In this document: in pieces, positions 23,621-34,510 of the stretch
Layout of the letters: each line of letters opens with the position of its first letter
How positions within the stretch are numbered: the first letter of the stretch is position 1
Translations under genes and position numbers: made by a program
NCBI GenBank assembly: GCA_021234155.1
Contig: JAJEKV010000025.1
Location: forward strand, 4,916,769-4,980,768
DNA from: Isoetes taiwanensis
Taxonomy: Eukaryota; Streptophyta; Lycopodiopsida; Isoetales; Isoetaceae
Reading direction: 5' to 3'
Length of the DNA stretch: 64,000 nucleotides
The notes under the pieces: model-generated
Databases searched by the model: none
What the model saw: the letters and a program-made list of their open reading frames with translations, nothing else
Told to the model about the DNA's origin: nothing

Positions 23621-23715
23621 AGTTGGCAAGATGGAAAGAGTGTTGGGTTGGAAGTGGGAGGTCATGGGTTCAAAACGCGGGCAAAAAAGGAAAAACTTAT
23701 TTTAAAAAAAAAAAA
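23621..23715 (+). ncRNA. tRNA-like (SINE-head) Pol III promoter motif 2
   Basis: A second, similar motif lies 167 bp after the first, with AGTTGGCAAGATGGAAAGAG and GGGTTCAAAACG at the same spacing (about 45 nt), then an A-rich tail at 23,702-23,715. Box B is degraded. The pair suggests a duplicated SINE head or a dimeric SINE inserted antisense in the leader. Confidence 0.38.
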
Positions 23716-24130
23716 AGGGCGCGCGTATTTTATACGGCGGACTATCTGGTATTTGGCGTGTTTTATCGCGCTTTTATTTTCAAAAGAAACACCCTCGGAT
23801 ACCTCGGCGCCCCTTTTTGTTTTTTCGGCTGTTGTCCGTTTTTGCCTCGGGAGGCGTGCCCCTAGGGTACTTGAGAGGTGCCCGATCCATTGGAGCCGTT
23901 TTTCATCCTTCATCAGAGCTACCCACAAAAAGTTATGGCTCCTCAAAACTTGGGTCCTCCAGCCGGCCTAGACTTCCTTAGAATTTACAGTCTGTTACCT
24001 TTTAACCTAGCACTAAATCAAACATGAAAGACTTAAACAATCACTCTTGCTTAATTCTCTCTCTAACTACCGAACTAGCGAAGTTAGGGTTTGGTCGCTG
24101 CTATGATTTCGAAAATAACCCGAAATCACG

Positions 24131-24141
24131 GCTCGATACCA
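24131..24141 (-). other. Primer binding site of the chromovirus
   Basis: Plus-strand GCTCGATACCA equals the initiator tRNA-Met 3' end GCTCTGATACCA with one T missing. It directly abuts the LTR start at 24,142. Confidence 0.82.
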
Positions 24142-25753
24142 TGGCGGCTCCCCTGAACATATACGACCCTGACGGGGCATACATATGGGGGACTTTCCCT
24201 CCCATGGCGACCAACTTCGCCAGAGGCGGGAACCCTCCGTCTATTTCGGGCCATCTATAATATGATGCGAAAGAAGGACACGAAGGGGTCATTCGCCCAC
24301 GCCTTCAATGGGGCTCCTACGTCGCGGCGTGAATACAAGGGTTAGCACCAAAGCATAAATCACATATAAATAACCACCACCCAAGGGTGGCGCATCCATC
24401 AAATGCCAACGGCAAAGAATATGCATCTAAACCTAAGAAAACACCCCAAACCCATGGTTCTACCCCGGCTCCGGACTCCGGTGAGGATCGACCGACGCTA
24501 GGTCTCAAGAGATCAGCGGGACCGAATCTTGACATGGCGTTGGCTGGCATAGAACATTGGCTAGGGTTGTCCACTCCATCCCCCCCTCCTGCACACTGCG
24601 GATGGGTCAATTCCACGCTATGGCGCCGCTATAGCCTTCCTGAGACAGCAGGGGCTCCGAGGCATCACCCTCACGAGCCTACTCCGGGGTTCATGAAGTC
24701 CCGGTCCGATGAGGGGCAGGTCGAGCGTCCCTTCCCGTAATCACGGTGGCTCCATGGGCGAAGCTAGAGAATACGTGCGCGCCGCGGCGACCCCGCATCC
24801 GTTCCCGACTTACTTCCCAGCCTAAATCTACTCAAAGTGCAAGGTGCCGCGATAATGGTCACACCTTCCCACCCGTGGAGGTCGGGACCCATACCCGGCC
24901 CTCACGTGACCGGGCTATCGTCTAGCTCGCTATAGGAGTCCTGTGAGCCTTTTATGTTCGTGGCAAGACCCCACCTCCACTTCACCACATGTTCCTTTGT
25001 GCGGTGCTAAAGCGGTACCATAGCATCTATGACCCGGGGCTCTTGTGCACTGAGCCGCATTTAACGGGATATCTGACAGGCTCTATCTAGGAGCATACTA
25101 CAATAAATAGCCTCGAGGGTCTCTACCCCCTTAATTCCCCATTTCCGAGAGTAACACTAGGCTAACAACCACCAATCCATCCATTACAAACAAAACCAGA
25201 ATCGAAATATATAGAGAACCTACCTTTACAATCAAGGGTTAGTTCCTACGAGGTAAACCGCGAGAGAATAGACCAACAACCCAAAACAAAGCCCGCTATC
25301 CTAGAATTCACAACTACACTAGCCACCCACTTTATTTCGACTCGACACTTGTCATTGGGGATCTCCATCCGCTTGGTCTTGGTGTTTAGCTTGTGTGAGA
25401 TTCGTGGTGGCCTTCGCTCACAGTCACAAGGGGGTGGCGCCCCACTTGCTCCAAGGTGAGTTGTGGGCGATATGGGGTGGTGATCCACCCTATTGACCCC
25501 AATTAGCATTATCATGCTAACCAATCGAGGGTGGCCAATGTATGCCTTCCCAAACCATAATTAGATTAATTATGGTTTTTTAATATTAGTTCCTTAATTA
25601 TAGGTTATTATTGTCAATAATTAAATTAGCATAGCTAATTTAATCCCTTTTTAAGTGAACCACCTAGGTTCCCATACCCCATGTGGCGTATGTATCCCTG
25701 GTGACGTGTCAACATATTTATACTTATACCGTATAAATACTTGGAACGTCACA
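24142..25753 (-). repeat. 5' LTR of the chromovirus (1,612 bp)
   Basis: It runs from TGGCGGCTCCC beside the primer site to AACGTCACA. It aligns over its whole length with the split left LTR and with 52,004-53,620. On the minus strand its 5' side has a TATA-like stretch (TATATGGTATAAGTA-type region near 25,720-25,740), a plausible promoter region for the element. Confidence 0.92.
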
Positions 25754-26781
25754 GGGAGGATTTGGTATAATTATGGAGAATATTGTACGTCAACCGCCTT
25801 TATTAATGATAGGCAACTCCATGTAAAATTCAAAATGTACATTACAAACACTTTAACCCAGTTCAAATTTTTACATCAATATACAAAAAAATTCAATCAC
25901 CCTTTCATGCTTCTACCCCTATCTTACCTTGCTTTTGATCCAAACAAATCATGTTGGTTTGTAAATGGTTTTAACTCATTCATACCAAATGTTGTACCAA
26001 ATGTCATTCCATTCTGCAATATGCCACAAAATTAAAAGTCCGGAACAAATATAATAGTGATATATGATACAACTTTAAGAAAACACCGAATTTCACAACA
26101 GGAGATTAAATCAAAGTAAATTTTAAATTAACTGTTTGATAGTTGTCTTCATTTAAGGTACAATTTTAGAATTGGTTCGCACCACTCTGGTAACACTTGG
26201 AATCAAACTCCACACACACCAGTTATGTTAACATCTCTAACATAATGAAATTTGTTAAACTCATTCCACTATGTTAACATTTCTAACATAACAGTTTCCA
26301 TTAAATGGGCATTCACACCAAATTCGTCATGTTAACAACTAATATAATGATTCTAGTTAAACTAAAATCACATATAACTATAAATATTCGGTTCAAATTA
26401 ATTTCACACATGATGTTAAATATTTATTGAGTTACATTTTGAAACGGATACATTTTAAAACAAATACATGTGAAACAATGGTATTTAAATCCTAAATTAT
26501 ATTTGTTGTCATTCATATCTATGTACCATAAGTGCCCGGCCCATTCGAATACTCTACGATTTTTTGTATTTGCTAATTTCTTTCTGGCAGTTTGTTGATG
26601 AAGTAATATGAACTTGGTCCAAGTGCATCCTCATGTCACACATTCAGAGAGAGTCATGGTTTGTAAGCCCCTAAATCGCTAGAAACTATCACAACTATCA
26701 CAGGAAGTATGCCTTCATAGTATGCCTTCATGTTGTGCAAACGACCTCAGGCCCTTCAGAACAATAGTTCAGGCAGTGTAA
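25754..26781. other. Intergenic, AT-rich; no gene seen
   Basis: AT-rich sequence with repeated ATGTTAACA-type phrases around 26,225-26,330 (at least three) and no protein I recognise. A 126-residue plus-strand frame at 25,655-26,035 begins inside the LTR and looks accidental. Confidence 0.6.
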
Positions 26782-26789
26782 ATACAAGG

Positions 26790-27379
26790 CAGGGATAGGC
26801 TCAATACGTTGTACGTTTTATACGAAATACGTATGAATTGTATGATACGGCACATATTTGCCGTATAAAACGTAAAAAATACGGCAAAAAAAAATTCCGG
26901 CGTCGGAAGATTTTGGCGACGCTGAAACCTTCCTAATTACAGACGCTGAAAGTTTTTTCAGACTGCTGAAATAGTAAAAAGCGTCTGAATTTTTTTTTTT
27001 TTTTTCGGGGGTTGGCGTGACGAAACCTTCTATTTTTTTGGATGTGAAAAAAAGACGCTGAATAGGTTTCAGACGACAAAATTTGAATTTCAATTTTTTT
27101 TTTTTTCGAATTTGAACAATCGTATAAACAACAGACTGTGAGAACTTTTTTTTTCGTGACGCCAAACGAAAGGTTTCAGACGCCGAACGCCGAAAAAGAT
27201 TTTCACAGACGCTGGTTTTATCGGTTTTCTTGGTGCCGAAAAGTTTCAGACGCTTTCATCGGCTTTCAAGTCGCTGAAAATTTTTTTTCCGGAGGTTTTA
27301 TACGTTAAATACGTATTTTTTTGACTTTTATACGTCGAGGGATTTTTGATTTTATGCGTGTATAGGAACCTATCCCCCG
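26790..27379. mobile_element. hAT-type MITE with 8-bp target duplication
   Basis: ATACAAGG flanks both sides exactly (26,782-26,789 and 27,380-27,387). The left end CAGGGATAGGCTC and the reversed right end CGGGGGATAGGTTC form imperfect terminal inverted repeats; a start like CAGGG and an 8-bp duplication are hAT hallmarks. The inside has no transposase, several long T-tracts, TACG-rich arms (TTTTATACG / ATACGTAT) and many copies of TTTCAGACGC or its complement, so it can fold back strongly. The 115-residue minus-strand frame inside is low-complexity and not a gene. Confidence 0.88.
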
Positions 27380-27387
27380 ATACAAGG

Positions 27388-28529
27388 AAAGTATCAGGTC
27401 TTAGCCATCGATTTTAGAGAGCTTCTTGTTCTCTTCTGAAACACGAAGGTCATGCACGTTGCATCCTTTGCAATCCATTTGCTCGATGCCTTGTTGCCAT
27501 AGCCAATTTTAACCATAATAATTTGAAGGAATTTTATACATGAAACAATATCTATTGCATACAAAGCATGAGACAATTTGCATCTAAATATTTGTGTAAC
27601 AAGTGAAATTGTTATTACATCATCGTGGTGCTAGCACAGCCACTGTTTGCTACTGCATAGGAAATTGAGAACTACATGAGAATATTAAAACTACAGCGTT
27701 CTCTATAGTCTCTGGTGCCTTGCAATCATAATTCTTTCAACATCTAATCAATGTCGAGGGCATCGAGAGCTGTCGGATGGGCATATTTGCCCTTTATTCC
27801 TTGATCTGGATCGTACGCAGCGATCCTCGTTTATGGGGTATGCATGTACAAGTTTTGGTATACGGTATATTAAAGTTTGTTAAATACTATAAGGTTTCAG
27901 CGAATGTACTTAATGGTGTTAATTTTGTACATGTATTGTATGTTTTTAGGGGCTCTCGCTGCCCTACGTAACCCCCCGTGTGAATATGCACCCAAACCAA
28001 AGGGGGTTTTAGGGGGATTTAAATTTAAAACCATTGAATGTAATGGTTTATGTTAATTAATATTCATGGTAGTTAATTGTTGGAAAAAAAAATTTGGGCC
28101 CTTCGGGCCCTAACGAATAGAACACGAACTTAAATTAGCAAATAAACACATATTGCATGAAATTTGTTTGAATATGTTGTTGAACCAATAGTTGTTTTTC
28201 ATTCAATAAATATTAGCAAGGTTTGTTATTAGCGGGAAAAACATATGAGATTCCGAGAGAATGACATGTTCCATTGAAGCGTTGATTTCACCAAGTCACA
28301 AATAATGTAGATTGTATTAAATTACACATGAATAAGCAAGCTTGTTATGCCTTCAATAACATGCATTTGGTGTTGTAGAAACTTTGAAGGCCTTTCTCGC
28401 TCTAGGGAATGAAGCACCTTTGCATGTTAATATTTAGCAAATACGTGCAAACTTTTTCCTCGACTTTGTTTCCAATACTCCTTCACATACTTTGGTTTGT
28501 GCACGATGAGATAGAGATGTCGTGGACTT
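27388..28529. other. Intergenic; short palindromes only
   Basis: No gene recognised. Two perfect short palindromes occur: GGGCATATTTGCCC near 27,778 and GGGCCCTTCGGGCCC near 28,096. The copia element inserted at the right end of this stretch. Confidence 0.55.
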
Positions 28530-28534
28530 GATTC

Positions 28535-28812
28535 TCGCTAAGGTTATAAACTAGATAAACCCGTGAGAATCAGTAAACAACCAGAATGAACAAGGCGCAT
28601 GTAGACGGATAGAAGCTTGTTCATTCATCCGGCCCGTCTTCTCTTTATAGAAGCAAGAGAATCTCCAATGAATACAAAGAAGTTGAGTCCATTTATGGCT
28701 CGAAAAACTAAACATAGAAATAGAACAAGAACAATAAATAAGAAGTGGTTGAACAGTGGAACTGGAGATTCCCCGGGCGAAAGTGGGATTCTCAGGACTT
28801 GATTATCCAACA
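28535..28812 (-). repeat. 3' LTR of the copia element
   Basis: Ends TTATCCAACA (minus strand TGTTGGATAA, a common copia LTR start). It shares long stretches with the right LTR, including AGAATCTCCAATGAATACAA. Differences cluster in G/C-rich spots. Confidence 0.92.
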
Positions 28813-28819
28813 CCCCCTC
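28813..28819 (-). other. Polypurine tract of the copia element
   Basis: Minus-strand GAGGGGG directly abuts the 3' LTR. Confidence 0.75.
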
Positions 28820-29017
28820 AAGTCACAGAGTTGGTGGAAGTAATCCCATGGCTAGCGTAACCGCTCAAACTTGGGTTTAGCTAATGCCTTGGTCAGAATA
28901 TCGGCCTAACATGCCTGAAGTAGGACAATGCTTCAACCGTAAAATACCTTGACCGACAAGATCCCAACAACATGATATTTGATGTCGATGTGCTTCATTC
29001 TTTGATGCATAACCGGA

Positions 29018-29551
29018 TTATGGGAGATTGCCAAGGCTCCCTCGATTGTTCGTGTGCATCAACATACTAGACCGCCGCTGATATGTAATTCGAGCTAAGC
29101 GCTTGTAGCATTGCCTCGCTTTCCGGACGGCAAGTGCTACATAATTCGCCTGCGGGTAGATTGTGCCACACATTTTACGCTTTGAGCTACTCAACTTATG
29201 GGTGCTCCAAATGCAACACAAACAAGTACCACCAAGTGGATTTTCATCATGATGAGAACCTGGCCCAATCAGAATCGTGTATGCAATGATCTCACGATTC
29301 CTGTTGCATGGTAGTGAATGCCATGATGAAGACTTCCCTTTGCGCATATCGGAGACATCGCTTGAGATTGACAATGGGTTTGCTTTGGGATTAATAAGGA
29401 ACCGGCCGAGCTTACTGACCGGAAATGCAAGGTCGAGGACGTGGGAGGTGGCTGCAAAATTCAAGGTTCCAATGATGTTCCTATACCGCTTTTGCAAGAG
29501 ATTGATATTGAGAGGAGCATGCCGGATCATCCGGGAGCGTAATGAGACCAA
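29018..29551 (-). pseudogene. pol: Copia RNase H
   Basis: A 177-residue frame matches copia RNase H in order: YRNIIGTLNF, DLAFPVSKLGRF, GSHHDENPLGGTC (family: AGSxDDRKSTxGxC), LCCIWSTHKLSSSKRK, YVALAVRKAR, and SMLMHTNNRGSLGNLP (family DNxxA region). It is open but several residues, including acidic catalytic ones, are replaced or shifted, so activity is doubtful. Confidence 0.88.
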
Positions 29552-29559
29552 ATTCTAAG

Positions 29560-30345
29560 GGTGTAAAATAGGATTACGTGACAACATGGAGGTATTTGCA
29601 AGTAGTTTGGCAAGATATTTGGATTGAGTAAGAGACATGGTGCCGCCAGTTTGATTGTAGTTAATCTCAAGACCTAGAAAGTAATGAACTCAACCTAAGT
29701 CCTTCATGCGGAATTCATGACAGAAATGATGTTTCAATGTCTCAAGGTCTTTTGGGTGGCAGCTACTATTAGCGCATCATCCACATAGCATAAAAGAATG
29801 AGTGGATGTGGTTCAAAAACGAAAAATAGACACTAGGATCAGCAGTGCTTTTGTTGGAAATGGAGATTAAGAAGAGCAGAATGAAGTCGCTCATACCATG
29901 CACGCAGGAGCTTGTCTGAGACCATATAAGGCTTTGTGGAGCTTGCATATCGCTTTTGAGCGCACTTTGAACAAATCCTTCAAAGTTGTTCTACACATCT
30001 TCCTCGCAAACTTCCATGAAGAAAAGCATTTGTTACATCCATTTGATGGACAAAGTAATGATTGATTGTGGCATGTGCCAAGATAGTTCTCATAGAGACC
30101 ATTCTCGCAATCGGGCGAAATGTCTCATCAAAGTCAACTCCGTGAATTTGAGGAAGCTCAACAAAACTGCTTTATACCTTTCAACTGATCCATCAATATA
30201 TTTCAGTTTGTATACCCATTTCGAAACCAACAATAGAGTGATTTGGAGGTCTTGGAACCAAGCTCCAAGTTCCCGCTTGTAAAATTGAGTCATACTCTTG
30301 TTGCATGGCGGTAAGCCAATGAGATCTTTCTGCACTAGTGACAAA
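29560..30345 (-). pseudogene. pol: Copia reverse transcriptase, frameshifted
   Basis: The RT starts with TWSLVPRPPNHSIVG, then WVYKLKYIDGSVERYKA (near 30,170-30,225), the RHFARL stretch corresponding to the family's ETFAPV, and the active-site box LCYVDDA, with YVDD encoded at 29,776-29,787. The blocks lie in different frames, so at least three indels disrupt it. Confidence 0.9.
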
Positions 30346-30739
30346 GATCATGATAGGATAATGGTTCATTTGAGAATCAATGATAGTAAGACTATAGTCT
30401 TTGCTCCGATCGAAGGCGCTTTGGTCCTTTTGGGTCCGGGCTTTGAACATTAGATTCAGATGGCAAAGCGTAGGATGTGTCTTGAGAGGGTTCAAGTGGT
30501 TCAAGTACATCGGATTGATGTTGTAGGCTATCGTGCATAGACTGATTCGATGGGCCGAAGTTTCAGCCAGTAATCAAGTGGCCGAGTTTCGTGGATAGTA
30601 GGAATATCGTAGATAGATGAGGACTCAATATCCAAAGGACAACAAAGGTTGGTGATGACTCAGCCGTGGACACAATCTGAAAAGGTGATTCATGCTCATT
30701 GAAGGAAACATGACAACTTATAATCGAGTTTGGGATTGA

Positions 30740-31420
30740 AGATCTAGAAGTCTATAGGCTTTCTATTCAAACAATAGCCTATAAACATGCATTCTTTTGT
30801 TTTTGGGGCCATTTTGGATTTTCTACCAAGATGCATGAGAGGAAATGCTTTACACCAAAGACACGTAAGGTGATTCACTTGAAATAGGCTGACCTGACCA
30901 TAATTCTTTCCGAATTTGATGCTCAATGCCACTATGAGGTGCTCTCGTTGCTGATATATAAAGAAGAATTAATTGCTTCTCCCAATACTTGATGTACGCT
31001 CATGGCTGTTAGGAGTGTTCTAGCCATCTCCACCAAGGTTCTCATTTTGCTCAACTCCCCATTTTGCTCGTGAGAGTAAGGCTAAGTAATTTGGTGTTGT
31101 ATCCCCCGCCGTAACAATAGGTTGCAAATTTGTTGGAGCAGTAACCTCCCCATCGCAAAAAGAGATCACTTTCTTTCCTCAGAATCTTTCAAACTCCACT
31201 TGAAATGCCACAAATTGGTCAAAGGCTTCAGATTTGGATCTCAAAGAATAGACAAACATTTTTCTTGTATGATCATCAAGAAACATGAGGATATAACGAA
31301 AGCACCACTTTACGCTTGTTGGCTGAATGGGGGCCGCAAATGTCACCATGGATCAGCCTTCTAGGATTTGAGAGGCATGTGAATCGTGAGGATGGAAAAT
31401 GTACTGGGTGGTTTTACTCA
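30740..31420 (-). pseudogene. pol: Copia integrase, frameshifted
   Basis: The C-terminal half is clearest: LWCKAFPLMHLGRKSKM then KECMFIGYC, the classic end of the copia integrase core (family: VFGCxA...KLxxKxxxCIFLGY). The upstream core to 31,420 is recognisable only in fragments. Confidence 0.83.
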
Positions 31421-31945
31421 TGAGGCGTGCATTACAAGGAGTCGTGGCATGAACAAGTGGGTCTTAACCCCTCTTTGTGACAATATGATGAAGACGGCCG
31501 AGAGAGATATGGCCAAATCAGAATGCCAAATGGAATGCTTAGAAGGAGGAGCAATTACCAAATTAGTTTTGTTCAACCATGGAGGTGCCATTTCAATTTG
31601 ATAGAGATTTCCTGCACCGTAATTGCAAAGGAGCAAGATATCTCTTTTCTTGTTGGTCACATGACAAAGATTTGATGTAAACACAACCTTTCACCCAAAG
31701 ATCTGTTATCTTACTAACAGAGAGCAGATTTTGTGGAGGCTGTGAACATGCAAGACATCGCGGACAAGCTTGATGCAACCGGATTGAAGTGGAATTGCAA
31801 TGTAGCCTCCATGCTACAAAGAGATTGATGATGATTGTCACCCATCAATACCGATCGATGACTAGAGAAGGGACCGTAGGAAATGAAATTTGATCGATTT
31901 GGGGACATATGGCTTGTGGCCCGTAATCCAAATACCAAGTAGGAT
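31421..31945 (-). pseudogene. pol: Copia protease and GAG-pre-integrase region
   Basis: Protease similarity: ATSHMSPNRSNFISY (family: DSGATxHM) near 31,890-31,930, with the catalytic Asp position damaged in this frame, then LLSVSKITDLW. The GAG-pre-integrase part follows with NLYQIEMAPPW and SIWHSDLAI (family LWHxRLGH), near 31,430-31,640. Frames change between the two parts. Confidence 0.82.
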
Positions 31946-32850
31946 CTGGCAGATAAAGATCATCGGGCTATGGCCGTGGCAAAGAAAAAAATCTTGTACC
32001 ATGTTGTTTTGCTCAATAACCGAGGTCGAGTTTGCCCAATTGTTGGTGATGGAATAGGTGCTCGAGCTCGCATTCTTTTGCAAGATGTCCTCCCTTCCGC
32101 ATCCGTGAATAAGTGATCTTGGTCCTATCCAATTTTGGCTTCCCGGTATCTTTCTTTTCATTTGTCTTGAGATCGCCAGCATGAGGGAATCAGTCCCTTG
32201 ATGGATTCATTTGTTGTCGCCGACGGAGCTTCATTCTGACCCGATCTAATGTCGATCAAAAGTGTAATCATCCAATCTTCCTTCAAGATTTATGGCCAAC
32301 CCTTCAAATGCTTTTGGGCAAGCCGCTCAATAACATACACACTTTTTTCATCTTCCTCGTTATTGGCACTCCAGCTTGCACATAGATCATCCAACATGTC
32401 CTTCATCCCCGATGACATGCTCCATGACGCCTCCTCCTCAAAGAAGATGAAGTTCATAGAGACGTTTTTCAACACAAGCCCGCTGCCGAAGATCTTGTAG
32501 ACTCATAATGATGAAGGAGAATCTTCCACATCTCCTTTGCACGCTTGGCTCCCTTGACAAGCCTTGCAGAGTATCATCCAAGCTAGTTGAAATGATCAAT
32601 CTAGCCTTCCTATCTTTTCAAGAAAAATCAGCCCGAGGAGGGATGTCAATCATAACCTCAATGGCCGGTTCGCACCTTTCGAGCTTTTGTCGGCAGAGAA
32701 GAAGTTCGGATTCACGCCTCCCCAAAGCCGCTTGTCCTCAAGAATCATTTGCACGCGCCCATTTCCACATTTGGAAGTTTTTGCCAAAGTGAAGCGAGGG
32801 AATCAAACGCCATTCAAGAAAGGCGGATGGTAGCAGAGCTTGCATCCATG
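31946..32850 (-). pseudogene. gag: Copia gag with degraded zinc knuckle
   Basis: Gag-like frames cover this stretch, for example SSGMKDMLDDLCASW near 32,340-32,430. A knuckle-like GGHLAKEC block appears out of frame near 32,065-32,100, just before protease, as expected. No start codon can be chosen. Confidence 0.65.
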
Positions 32851-32972
32851 ATGCTTTGCAAGGAAATTTTTTTTTTTAAGGAGAGAGACACAAATGAAAC
32901 AAGAAAGCGTAGTTCTTGACAAGAACTAAGAACAAAAATCGATGGTATAACTAAGGCGCGAAGCTTGTGGGG

Positions 32973-32985
32973 GGGCCCATAACCC
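32973..32985 (-). other. Copia primer site matching the tRNA-iMet anticodon arm
   Basis: GGGCCCATAACCC directly inside the 5' LTR equals the anticodon-arm sequence of plant initiator tRNA-Met (around CAU). The element RNA would pair with the inside of that tRNA, not with its 3' end, as in Drosophila copia-type half-tRNA priming. Confidence 0.78.
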
Positions 32986-33252
32986 GTTAAGGTTATAAAC
33001 TAGATAAACCCGTAGAACCCAGAAACAACTACGTAACGAACAAGGCCAGATGTAGACGATAGAAGCTTGTTCATTCATCCATCCGGTAGTTCTTTATAGA
33101 AGCAAGAGAATCTCCAATGAATACAAAGAAGTTGAGTCCATTTTATGGCTCAGAAACTAAACATAGAAATAGAACAAGAACAATAAATAAGAAGTGGTTG
33201 AACGGTGAACCAGATCTCACGAAAGGGATTCTGCGGACTTGATTATCCAACA
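32986..33252 (-). repeat. 5' LTR of the copia element
   Basis: About 267 bp from GTTAAGGTTATAAACTAG to TTATCCAACA. It partners 28,535-28,812. Confidence 0.92.
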
Positions 33253-33867
33253 GATTCACCAAGCGCTTTGCTAATGTTGAAACTTCAGTTGTCATAAAAA
33301 TAATTTGAACATGTGGCAAAATAGGTAGAACTAAGGACACATACCATGATCCAACTTTGGACCTCGCTCGATCGCCATACATTATTTCTTCAAGAACTAT
33401 GAAAGAATCAGCTAGAGTCCCCGATTTGGACGAATATATTCAATGCACACATACATACCAAATAGTTATCAAGATCTTCAACATATCTCCCTCATGTGCT
33501 AAACCCCCAAAAACCATTTGTATGCTCAAATTCAAGCAAGAGCTGCAAAATGGAGGCGATAAGAGGTTATACAATTCCAGACATAGGGAATGATGGTGGC
33601 ACAATCGGATTCTACCCTTTGGTCCACGCTGTTTTTTAGTTGTACTGAAGTGTTGTTTTATGCCAAAAACAATACCAAAATGGCCCCAAAAGTCCACGTG
33701 GCCTGTTTATCCGGATTTGCACAAAGAGACAGTGGTTTTTTGGCAGAAATTTCCTACTGTGGTCTTTTGGCAGAAAAATCCACGCGTAGAAAATTTTGAC
33801 ATGGTTTTTGTGAATTTTTGTCAACGTGTACTTTTTTCCTTCATTGTTGTTTTTTGGCGGAACCATG

Positions 33868-34150
33868 CGTTGTTTATCTTCAGAATTACATGCGTAAGTC
33901 TCGATATTACCACACGTGAAAAGATAAATTACAACGTGAAAGTAAGATTGTTTTTAAAAATAGTTACATGTTATTTAACAAAGTACCACATGTGTTATTG
34001 AAAGGAGCCACGGGTTGTTTGTCTTCTAAATAATACACGTATGTTTAGATATTACTACGCGTGAAAAATAAAATTACAACATCAAAGTAAGATGCTTTTT
34101 AAAAAAAAATTACATGTTATTTGGCAAAATATCACACATGTTAATTAAAG
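33868..34150. repeat. About 144-bp tandem duplication
   Basis: Two diverged units start near 33,870 and 34,014 (TTGTTTATCTTC / TTGTTTGTCTTC) and share TTACATGTTATTT near their ends. Confidence 0.82.
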
Positions 34151-34429
34151 CTAGCTATTGTTTTTACTGCTACTAACTGTTGTTTTTTAGAAAATAAGGA
34201 CATATAGCAAAGCATTATTATGACACATAGAAAATGCGAGGCGTTGTTTATAATGTGCTTTTTAACCAATGAAATATTAACACGTGGCATACTTTTTAAA
34301 ATGACAAAGCATTATTTTAACTAATGAAATGTCGACACGTGGCATACAATTGGAAAAAAATAGTATATACCACAATTTAAAAGTCACAACATCATGAATA
34401 GTTTATTGATTTTGTTTATTTCAGAATAA

Positions 34430-34510
34430 GGAAGCCTTTTGGGAATCGAACCCAAACAAACCCACAAGGCATAATAATATTAGATTGTAATCCAAATTCT
34501 AAAATTCTAT
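34430..34510 (-). ncRNA. Possible SINE head / tRNA-like remnant
   Basis: Minus-strand GGGTTCGATTCCC (34,441-34,453) is a perfect box B flanked by TTTGGG/CCCAAA pairing. No convincing box A or acceptor stem partner follows, so a decayed tRNA-derived SINE is the best guess. Confidence 0.3.

Larger units (their letters stand above)
22651..24130 (-). other. Chromovirus leader (primer site to gag)
   Basis: About 1.5 kb of leader with no recognised gene. It contains a 27-bp tandem repeat and two tRNA-like promoter motifs on the plus strand, listed separately, plus an A-tract at about 23,702-23,715. The frames found here on both strands look like chance openings. Confidence 0.6.
13058..25753 (-). 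mobile_element. Ty3/gypsy chromovirus, full length, with nested Helitron
   Basis: Two related LTRs (24,142-25,753 and 13,058-17,317, the latter interrupted) bracket about 6.8 kb of interior. On the minus strand the order is primer site, leader, gag with CCHC knuckle, protease, RT, RNase H, integrase, chromodomain, polypurine tract, which is the chromovirus layout of Ty3/gypsy. The RT and gag-protease frames are long and open, but at least one frameshift separates them and several more break RNase H and integrase, so this copy is probably not autonomous as assembled. Flanks are TCGAG on the left and GGGAG on the right; they share only GAG, so a target duplication is not proven. Without the Helitron the element is about 10.0 kb. 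Confidence 0.92.
28535..33252 (-). mobile_element. Ty1/copia retrotransposon, full length but decayed
   Basis: Two LTRs of about 270 bp flank a 4.2-kb interior, and GATTC lies directly outside each (28,530-28,534 and 33,253-33,257), a 5-bp target duplication. On the minus strand the order is gag, protease, integrase, RT, RNase H, which defines Ty1/copia. All domains are cut by frameshifts and stops, so it is not autonomous. The element is about 4.7 kb, normal for plant copia. Its primer site is unusual. Confidence 0.93.

Noticed and set aside
13053-25758. 5-bp target duplication of the first chromovirus
   Set aside because: TCGAG against GGGAG share only three bases; not good enough to claim.
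26818-27165. 115-residue minus-strand frame in the hAT MITE
   Set aside because: Lys/Phe-rich product of T-tracts, no transposase motif.
28096-28111. GGGCCC-TTC-GGGCCC as a terminator
   Set aside because: No bacterial context and no transcript ends there; only a short palindrome.
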